A stretch of 64,000 bases of DNA from Strigamia acuminata (taxonomy: Eukaryota; Arthropoda; Chilopoda; Geophilomorpha; Linotaeniidae), in NCBI GenBank assembly GCA_949358305.1, contig OX442314.1, positions 26,645,118 to 26,709,117 of the forward strand. The letters run 5' to 3'. The position numbers and the translations under genes were made by a program. The first letter of the stretch is position 1; each line of letters opens with the position of its first letter. Under the pieces are notes generated by a model. That model made no database searches. It was not told the DNA's origin and worked only from the letters and a program-made list of their open reading frames with translations. Below, piece after piece: positions 55,749 to 64,000 of the stretch.

Positions 55749-58700
55749 ATGGCGCAAAAGCTCGATAAGTAAGTTGGAAAATGGAGGGTTAGGCTTAGCT
55801 CAAAGTTAATGGGACAATTGTTATTTTTAAGCAAAATGGCTTTGTGAAATAGCTTTTCGTATGGATTGGTTTTGATTTTTGTGCACATGATTCAATTATC
55901 AATTACCGGTAATAAACAATCGATTATTAGGTGTAAAAAATTTATTTCTGCATGAAGTTAATTTTTACCCAAAAAGTGCAATTTTGTCAACAAAAAGTTC
56001 ATTTTGAACACAAACACAAAGTTCAATTTTGACCACAAAGTTCAATTTTCACCCGCAAATTTTAATTTTTACTTAAAGATTTCAATGTTTACCGAAGAAA
56101 TCAATTTTAGACCCAAAACAAAGTACCGATTTTAATTATTTCTCTTATTTTAATCTATAAATTTCAATTTTAATCCACAAAATTCAATTTTAATCCACAA
56201 AATTCAATTTTAATCCACAAAATTCAATTTTAATTCTAAAAATTCAATTTTAACTCGTAAAGTCACATTTTAATCCACAAATTTCAATTTCAATCCACAT
56301 ATTTTAATTTTAATCCACATATTTTAATTTTACTTTACAAATTTCAATTTCAATCCACAAATTTCAATTTTAATCTCCAAAAAACAAATTTTTTCCAAAA
56401 ACATCCAATTTCTACCAAAAAAATTCAATTTTAAATAAGAAATAGTGCCATTTTAACCAAAAAATTACAATCTGGGCTCAAAATAATTTAATTTCCGCCT
56501 TAAACTTCCAGTATTTGTTGTATTTTCAAGCTTCTAATTTCTAATATATCTTTTTAATTTATGCAGCTTCCAGCGACATCACGGCAGAAGGGGTTGGTGA
56601 CATAATCAACACAACAAATGTTACTCAACCGGACCTTCAATCCCCAGAAGCTTCTCTCCTAGGAGTGAAACAGCCCTTAGGAGATGAGGCGTCACAATCT
56701 CTTGGTCCAGTGACGACTGCCCCCAGATTTGAGGCACAAAGTCGGGCAACCGCACGATCTCATCTGACTCAACCCGTCATCACAATAAATCCCTCTGGAA
56801 TTACTCCGTCCGCTTATGCTGATACAAACATGAATTGGCCCGCTGCGCCATTTGTAGATCCGTGCGAGAACTTTGGACCCGGACCGTGGCGAGAGATGGT
56901 CGCTGCCCGTGTGGCTTCTCTGCCAGCTCTCATGGGCTACGGTTGTTCGATGCAAGGTTATCCGGGAGGAAGTGCTTATGGACCGGGCTACGGCGCTGTA
57001 ACTGCCTTCGCTCCACCAGGTACACTTTAGCATTTTTCGGTGGCAAAATTGAATAAAAATTTGAATTTTAGGCGATAACAATTGCATCACTTGTGTTTTT
57101 GTGTACATAAGTATAAAATAAAAACGCATGTCTGTGTAAATCTAACATTTTAATGGATCATTTAGCAATCAATTAACATTTTTCTGTGTAAACTCGTGTA
57201 AAATTGCAATTATTTTAGCATTTTTGTGAAAATATGTGTAAAATTGCAATTATTTTAGCATTTTTGTGAAAATAGTGTAAAATTGCAATTATTTTCGCTT
57301 TTTTGTGTAAAAATGTGTAAAAATGGAATTATTTTCGCATTTTTGTGTAAAAATGTTTAAAAATGGAATTATTTTAGCATTTTTGTGAAAATATGTGTAA
57401 AATTGCAATTATTTTAGCATTTTTGTGAAAATATGTGTAAAATTGCAATTATTTTCGCATTTTTGTGTAAAAATATGTAAAAATGGAATTATTTTCGCAT
57501 TTTTGTGTAAAAATGTTTAAAATTGCAATTATTTTAGCATTTTCATGTGTAAAATTGCATCATTTAAGCATTTTCATGTGTAAAAATGTAAAAAATTGCA
57601 ATTATTTTAGCATTTTCATGTGTAAAAATGTAAAAAATTGCAACTATTTAAGCATTTTCATGGGTAAAAATGTAAAAAATTGCAATTATTTTAGTATTTT
57701 CATGTGTAAAAATGTAAAAAATTGCAACTATTTTAGCATTTTTATGTGTTAAAATGTTTAAAATTGCAATCATTTTAGCATTTTCTTGTGTAAAAATGTG
57801 TAAAATTGCATCATTTAAGCATTTTCATGTGTAAAAATGTGTAAAATAGCAATCAATCAAAACTATCATGCGTAAACGCACGTAAAATTGCAATTATTTT
57901 TTCGTTTTTACCCGTAAAAATGTGTAAAATATTAACCGATCAGCATTATCATGTTTATAACAACCTCAAATTCGCTTCTCACAAAATTCTATATTCCAGG
58001 ACTGATCACAAACGGCTACCCTACACAACCACCAATGGGTTACGCAGCCGGCATGCCAATGGCAAGCATGGGTCCTCCAATGGGATGTTACTCAGGCTTA
58101 AACACACCACCATACACCACCCAAGCAATGGGACTCCCAAGTACACGTCCATTATCTCCAACCAGGATGCATCCACCTACCACCTGCACACCAGCACCCC
58201 GAACCATCGTTCCATCCCAACATCTATCATGCTACGCCCCTGGAGCGATGTCCATGGCCCCGACGATGGCCCCGACGATGGCTCCGACGATGTCCCCGAC
58301 GATGACTCACACCATGGGCGGCACGACTGCCGGCACCAAAACGGTCGCGGCGTCGTTCGTACCGCACGACTCTTCGCCACCCCCGATCGCCAAAAGCCAC
58401 TACACCACGAACCAGAAGAAAAGCAAATACGAATCGGAACACGTGAGCACCATCACGAAGACGACGAAGAAATCGCCGACGCGCTCCACCTCCATCATAC
58501 CCGCGCACCGGTGCGGCAAGTTGACGGGCTTCGAGGAATCGACGCCGCGCACCGACGGCAAGAACAACGGCAAGCGGTCCGTGACGCCGACGCCGCGGAC
58601 GTCGCGCGCGCCCACGCCGGTGTCGGGCTACTTCTCGACGCAGGACGGCTCGCACACGTCGACGCACATCGGACAGAAGAGCCAGATGGGCGGGAAAACT

Positions 58701-59261
58701 GCGGCGACGTCTTTCGCACCAACCACGATGGCGCGAACGCTGCACTCGCCGTCGCCCCCGCAGTCCGGCTACCACTCGCCGACCCACTCGCCGACCCACT
58801 CGCCGACCCACTCCCCGCAGTCCGGCTACCACTCGCCGACCCACTCGCCGACGCACATAAGCAGCCCACAAGGCGCGAGTGTTTCGCAGTACGGGCCACG
58901 GAGCGGCTACCAGTCGCCCCCGATCCCGATGTCGAACATGCCGCACCCGAATATTGCGACTCCGGGGATGATGAACTCGGGCATGTGCTCCCCCGGCGGA
59001 GCGTCGCCCGTGATGGGGCAGCAGTCGGGCATGGGAATGATGCAACCGATGATGCAACCGATGATGCATTCGTCTATGGCGGCGAGACCTATAGGAGCCA
59101 CTATGGGAAGCCACATGGGGGCCCCTATGGCGAGCGCTATGGGGTGTCCTACGGGGTCGATGATGGGACAGTCGCCGCAGATGTCTCAGTGGATGAACTG
59201 CACGAATTTTGACGAGGGGTATGAGCAGTATCCCATAAGGTTGCCACTAAGAAATTGTTAA
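55749..59261 (+). CDS. Unrecognised Pro/Met/Ser/Thr-rich protein
   Basis: Exons: 55749-55768 (ATG GCG CAA AAG CTC GAT AA), 56574-57019, 58000-59261, giving 1,728 nt and 575 aa, phases consistent, donor GTAAGT after exon 1. I do not recognise the family. Residues 1-155 are mixed, with WPAAPFVDPCENFGPGPWRE and a Gly/Tyr-rich end. The large last exon is low complexity: MP-rich GYAAGMPMASMGPPMG, APTMAPTMAPTMSPTM, a basic Ser/Thr region (about 285-345), SPTHSPTHSPTHSPQSGYHS repeats, and Met-Gly-Pro-rich MGMMQPMMQPMMH. No signal peptide or membrane segment; probably disordered. The GC content of 58.2-59.15 kb is far above the surroundings. AATAAA at about 59516 fits the 3' end. The first exon is supported only by splice signal and frame. 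Confidence 0.75.
55920..56510. repeat. Intronic tandem array, 20 bp unit (unrecognised gene, intron 1)
   Basis: Degenerate copies of TTCAATTTTAATCCACAAAA, 20 bp; cleanest at 56155-56230. Confidence 0.87.
57110..57950. repeat. Intronic tandem array, ~41 bp unit (unrecognised gene, intron 2)
   Basis: About 20 copies of AAATGTGTAAAATTGCAATT plus ATTTTAGCATTTTTGTG. The commonest variants are near 40-41 bp. The array fills nearly the whole intron. Confidence 0.9.
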
Positions 59262-59993
59262 TAATTAATAATTGGAAATACCACTTGGATCGAGATGTTT
59301 GGATGTGTTGAGGGAAGGGAGTCTAAATTGGTTAATTATTGCCTGGTAGGTTTTTCTGTTTAAATGGTCATTTTAAGATTGGGTTAATTGGGTTGGAAAG
59401 AAAGTAAGAGTTGTATGTTTTTGGGTTGGTTGATGGATATATCTTAGGATGAATTTGTTAATGTGTTCATTACAATTGAAATATGTATAAATATATTTTA
59501 AATCCTACCGAAGGAAATAAAAGTGATTCAGTGGAGGTTTGTTTGTTTGTTTGTTTGTTTGGACATTTTCTGAGGAAAAATTTTTTTTGTTGTTTTTATT
59601 TACAACTATCAGTTGCTGATTTATCAAATTTGCTGGATTTTTACTTGATTTACCAAGATTTTCATCTGATTTACCAGATTTACCAAGATTTTCATCTAAT
59701 TTATTAAAAGTTTTATCTGATTTATGAAAATTTTCATCCGATTTACAAATATTTGTTGGATTTTCGTCAGATTTACTAAGATTTTTTGGATTTTCGTCAG
59801 ATTTACTAAGATTTTCTGGATTTTTATCATTTGATTTATCAGATTTTCTCGATTAACAAATCTCAAATCTTGTGGCACGTTCAAAAAATACGCCACAAAC
59901 GCCTAAAAATCCCCTGTTGACGTAACAAACAAACAAAAAACAATCCCAGAATTCAATAGAAAAATAAACAGTCATTTGGTGATTTTGTCTGTA
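59262..59993. other. 3' UTR and intergenic region
   Basis: Contains AATAAA (about 59516), a GTTT repeat (59539-59560), and a degenerate array with GATTTACCAAGATTTTCATC-type units (59620-59840). No gene seen. Confidence 0.6.
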
Positions 59994-62900
59994 ATGGGAC
60001 GCAAAATTTTAGAGTGAGTTTACAGAACTAGTATTCATTTAACAGACAACCAAGCGACATGAAACAGAAAATGATTGGAATGACCTTGATTGCAAATGAC
60101 ACATTTCAAGAAAAGAAATGGAGATACACTATCGCGAAACGCATCACGAAGTTAAGCCTAACATCGACATAATGATTGGAACTGCCCTTGTAGTCACCCA
60201 GATTGCTTTACGAATGATCTCCTTATTCACAGACACCGACGGACGCCTCGGACGTAAGCCCAACGATCCAACAAACGCAAAATGCCACTATACGCAATTC
60301 TTTATTTGCAGGGCGGTATTTACCAGCGACCGAATTGCGACTGCGACAAGCGCAATCCAAAATTCTTGCCAGTACACAGACATCATGTTCCCAATCAGAC
60401 AGCGATGATTCACAATTAGTTTACCCCGAATCCATGTCAGATGGCGTAGTGAATAAAGCGCTCGATGCCATCGACGTGCTACGGAAAAGGGAAAAGGAGG
60501 ACGATCCGGAAGAATTGCTTTCGTGTCAGCGAATAGAAGCTGGTTACGGCAGAGATATTGTGCGGAAACCAATAAAGAGAGACGTTCCGACTGCAAATTA
60601 TGCGCGCTTTAATACCAGACAACGAGTCCAAGCGACACGTAATCAAAGATCGGTTTCGGTTAGACCTGGTGGGTTCTTGAAAGTCAGTTAACCCTTTCAC
60701 TGTCAAACCCGTAAATACACTTTGTGTCTGACACTGAGAGTCTGTGCATGCAAAAAATACCCGGCACTGAATGGGTTAAAAGTAAAAGATGTTATTAGGT
60801 GCAGGGTAGGTGCGACATATTTCTACCTGAGGCGAGCAAGGCATACGCCGCCCTTTTGAACAGTAAAAAAATTTTTTGTTGAAAAAATCGGTTTGTGCGC
60901 CCACAGATGCCGCCCCTAGAAATATGTCGCCTGAGGCGGCTGCCTGACCCCTCACTTTTACAAGTGAACGCAAAAAACGAACTTATACTCTGGCCATGCA
61001 TAACTTGAGCCTAAATCCGAGCCTCATTACTCACTCTGTGCCACAGTCTCTATACTGTGCTCTGTGCTGCCACCAGGGAAAATAGTTCAGAGTTTAATGC
61101 TTGCTTCTGGTGTTTGGATCTATTTTCTTGTATCACTACACCAGAGAAAAGGCTCGGATTTAGGCTCAAGTTATGCATGGCCAGAGTATAGTTCACTTTA
61201 AGAGTGAACTTGAACGAAGTTTGCGTTCACCATGTTTGACGATGAAAACGTAACTTTTTGTTGGGGCTCGACTGAGAGCAAATTTAGTAGCAGGAAATTT
61301 CGATAGGTCGGGCCGTGGGAACAAATTTATACAGGGAAATCTGGATAGGTCGGACCGTGGTAATAAAAAAAAATTCAAAACGTTCCGGACCAGTCCACTA
61401 GAGCTTTTATGGCATGGCACTGTGTATTGTTCTATACTGTACGTATTTGTTCTGAATTAAGCGTGGTAGTAATCGTAATCTATTTTGAATTTGCAGCATT
61501 AGCAAGAACAGCAGTGGCTGGTCCAAGTAGCAGAAGAGATGACTTTAAACCTGGTTCGCGAATTACGCTCAGTGCTGCCAAATCTCGTTTTGGAACTTTA
61601 GCAACTTTTGGAAGTAAAGCCGACAAGTCTCGTAGAAAACACGGCATTCCCCCAGTAAAAACAATAGGAGCTGTTCGGATGGTTCGAAGCATAATGGAAA
61701 ATCCATCCACAGACGACGACGACGACATGGAAACAGCATCAGTACATTATTTGAAAGCTGCAAAGTCCTCATCAACTGGTCGTTTGGTAGCTGCTTCAGT
61801 GGCTGCTGTAGCTGCCAGAATCACAGCGGCTCGATCGGTCAACGCCAGCTTTACAACATTACCAATGTCTTCCAGCGACACAGATTCGTTGCACAAACTT
61901 ACTTTGGGTCACAATTCGATGCCCTGGCTTTATCCATCGTTAAGGAGAAGAATTTCAACAACACCTGAATCAGAAGAGCAAAAGCCATACCAAAATGCAG
62001 GACCCTCTTGGAGAAAAGATAATGTTGGCAGGACCAATAATGTTGGCAGGACCAATAATGTTGGCAGGACTAATAAAGTCGACAGGACTAACTTAAAAGA
62101 CAAAGGGAATGTGGATGACAAAATGAGTAGTCAAGATTTCTCTATTCCCACAACTTCAATAGGAATAGGTGTGAAGAATGGCAATAAACTCTATCCTTCT
62201 CCGGTAACGTCAGTGTCTAGTGAACAACGCTTGCGAAAGCTAGAAATCGGTTTTGTTGGGGAGAACGACAATTCAGACAATTCTCTGACAAAAAAGGTAA
62301 CCGTAGACCAAACGAATAGCACATGCTCAGTGATTGAAAATGATTCGGTAAATAGTTACAAGCCGTTGGAAATCTATGCCAGTAAAGATCAGGAGGAACA
62401 ACGATTGCTTCCTGAAAACAAAATCCCGCATATTAGAGATTCCATAGAAACTGCAAAAAGTTTTCTGAAAAGGCCAAAATCCAATCAATGCTTCATGGAC
62501 AAAAGTGGCCAGAAGAATGTGGATAATGGATTGCTGACAATGGCCCAAAGCAGTGGCAGACTGTTAGATCAAACCATCCGGACCAGATGTCAGTTACCAT
62601 TCTCCTCGCAGAGTGATAAAAACCTCGCTATGGTTGATGAAGATGTGGAGGAAAGACAACAGCATTATCCCACTCCACTGCTAAGCCGCGAGTCTTCGCA
62701 AGTGAACAGTTCTTTTGCATCTGTTGAAGAAACTTCGCATCCAAAGGCCGGCGGAGGAAATGCGTTGCTGACGGATGGCATACCGCACCACAAATATGGG
62801 GCTGCATCATCAACGGTTAAGCAAAAGAATAGGACTTTCTACAATCGGTTGTTTTCGGCAAACAACGAACCGGCTTTGACCACTTCAGTACCAAGCAGAG

Positions 62901-64000
62901 AGAGCGTAGTATCGTCTCCTTTGGATGCGGATAGAAGTACCATCACACTGACCCAAAGCGCCAAAAGTTCATTAACTATTTCCAATACTGGGAATAATGC
63001 ATTGAAGTTTAATCAAACCGGTGAAAGTTTGTTGTCTTTTGAAGGAGGTTTCAATCGTTATTTCTCTATGAGAGAAAGTGAAAACAGTTTTTTGTATGCA
63101 GATCAGAGTGGTTTAAGCTCTGAAAGAAACGACAATAGATCACTTTCCATAGGAGACAGCAGTGGAAGTGTCTACTTCAGAAGTAGTCCACTAAAGGGTA
63201 GTGAAGGATCAAAAGAGTCAGCTGAGAATAAAAACACATTCACTGTAGAAAATACAAACAATAACCTGAAGGGGAAGTGGGTTACCATAACCACAGCAAA
63301 AACACAGAAAATCAAAACTGTCGTGAGTGATAAAGCAAGCGGTTTAGATAATGAAGAAAGTCAACCTGACAGCAGTGGCAAACAAGAGAGTGGTATTGCA
63401 GATTCTCCTGAGCAACAATCTGAAAATGGGTTTCACTTTTCAAGAGAAAGCAGTAGAGATCTTTCACTTGTTGTGGGAAATGATAAATACATACAATCTG
63501 CAAGAAAAACAGAAGAAGTTGGACAGAAGAGTGGAAATGAAAGACGTTCTGTTCCTGCAACTGCTTCAGGCTCTGGCAGAGGTGAACAGCCTAAAAAAGC
63601 TCCCAAAAGAAAAGATTGTGGAGTAGTTGGATATCAAAGTAATTTTCCCTCATCAATTCTTGGGATACCAAATGGAAGCGTGCTTTTACCTGGATTAAGG
63701 TCTTCAATGCGTAGTAGTGAAATAAGCTCACCCACAAGAACACTGGGCAGTGGTACCACAAATAGCACTTTAAGTACCTACTCCACAAATACACCAGGAA
63801 TGGATAGTAGAAGACAAAGCGGTACAGGATCAACAACAGGATTTACAAGAACACCAAGTTCATTTAGCACTGGGATGACGTTTGATGATTCAGGAAGCAG
63901 TAGCTCGAGGTATCAAGTGTTGCCTGGAACAAAGAGTGGTAGACATTCTTATCCTGAATCATTACCTATAAATTTTGATGGTAAAAGTGGAAGAAGTTCT
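59994..64000 (+). CDS. Unrecognised large Ser/Asn-rich protein, 3' end beyond the window
   Basis: Exons: 59994-60013 (ATG GGA CGC AAA ATT TTA GA, donor GTGAGT), 60111-60253, 60312-60668, 61497 to the right edge. Phases agree at every joint, and the last exon is open for 834 codons to base 64000, so at least 1,008 residues. An internal hydrophobic stretch (IMIGTALVVTQIALRMISLF, about 28-47) could be a membrane segment or buried helix. The rest is hydrophilic, with Ser/Arg/Thr-rich blocks, an acidic STDDDDDMET, four NVGRTN-type repeats (about 62015-62095), and many SSRS/SGRS words near the end. No domain recognised. Because it continues past the edge, only the N-terminal part can be judged. Exon 1 is supported by splice signal and frame only. 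Confidence 0.72.
60688..60779. mobile_element. Tiny inverted-repeat element with TTAA ends (copy 2)
   Basis: TTAACCCTTTCACTGTC on the left; the inverse of the right end reads TTAACCCATTCAGTGCC. It lies just after the exon 3 donor of the unrecognised gene. Same family as 42264-42312. Confidence 0.7.
60986..61188. mobile_element. MITE with perfect ~38-40 bp inverted ends, TA target duplication
   Basis: The ends start TACTCTGGCCATGCATAACT and are perfect inverses of each other for about 38-40 bp, flanked by TA (60984-60985 and 61189-61190). The host intron also has short inverted words outside it (TGAACGCAAA against TTTGCGTTCA), so the element may sit inside an older palindrome. The interior has no ORF. 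Confidence 0.82.

Noticed and set aside
58227-59114. 295-codon minus-strand Arg-rich ORF and 430-codon plus-strand ORF in another frame
   Set aside because: Both overlap the GC-rich low-complexity exon of the unrecognised gene; only the frame joined to exon 2 by proper splice signals is kept.
60807-60935. Inverted GCGACATATTTCTA words
   Set aside because: Only 14 bp match on each side; too short to call an element.

Overview
The window is a piece of an AT-rich animal nuclear genome, most likely an arthropod. All host genes are split by short GT-AG introns, and the proteins are typical metazoan ones (KIF21 kinesin, Myt1 kinase, GILT, MFAP1, glycogen debranching enzyme). I cannot name the species. 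Gene structures were built by hand: exons were chosen by family resemblance, splice signals and phase. For every completed gene the exon lengths sum to a whole number of codons.

Layout. (1) 1-12.5 kb is a mobile-element island. It holds a decayed BEL/Pao-like gag fragment (minus strand, running off the left edge), then a Ty3/gypsy-type element on the plus strand. That element has a 379-bp LTR, a tRNA-Gln primer-binding site, gag, a textbook -1 frameshift signal, pol, and a third ORF of unknown function. Its gag is split by a 975-bp fold-back element with a TA target duplication. I find no 3' LTR. (2) 13.8-24.8 kb: glycogen debranching enzyme AGL (minus, 19 coding exons, 1,569 aa), with a nest of inverted-repeat elements in one intron. 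(3) 25.9-28.0 kb: Myt1 kinase (plus). (4) 28.2-30.6 kb: cytosolic NADP isocitrate dehydrogenase (minus). (5) 31.4-33.1 kb: spliceosomal MFAP1 (plus). (6) 33.3-35.1 kb: GILT thiol reductase (plus). (7) 35.5-37.0 kb: tRNA pseudouridine synthase PUS3 (minus). (8) 37.4-53.9 kb: kinesin KIF21 (plus, 28 coding exons, 1,590 aa). (9) 55.7-59.3 kb: an unrecognised Pro/Met/Ser-rich protein gene. (10) 60.0 kb to the right edge: a second unrecognised gene whose last visible exon is a 2.5-kb Ser-rich open frame running off the window.

The host genes are tightly packed and alternate in direction: AGL/PKMYT1, IDH/MFAP1 and PUS3/KIF21 are head-to-head pairs, while PKMYT1/IDH and GILT/PUS3 are tail-to-tail. 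I see no pathway linking them; they are housekeeping neighbours.

Most striking points: a slippery heptamer, 7-nt spacer and perfect 9-bp hairpin at the gag/pol junction; an undescribed retrotransposon ORF3 with a proline run ending PPAY and a Cys-rich zinc-ribbon-like region, preceded by two paralogous intron-like modules; and intron-filling AT-rich tandem arrays in nearly every long intron whose unit lengths fall at about 20-21, 30-31 and 40-41 bp, i.e. near whole turns of the DNA helix.
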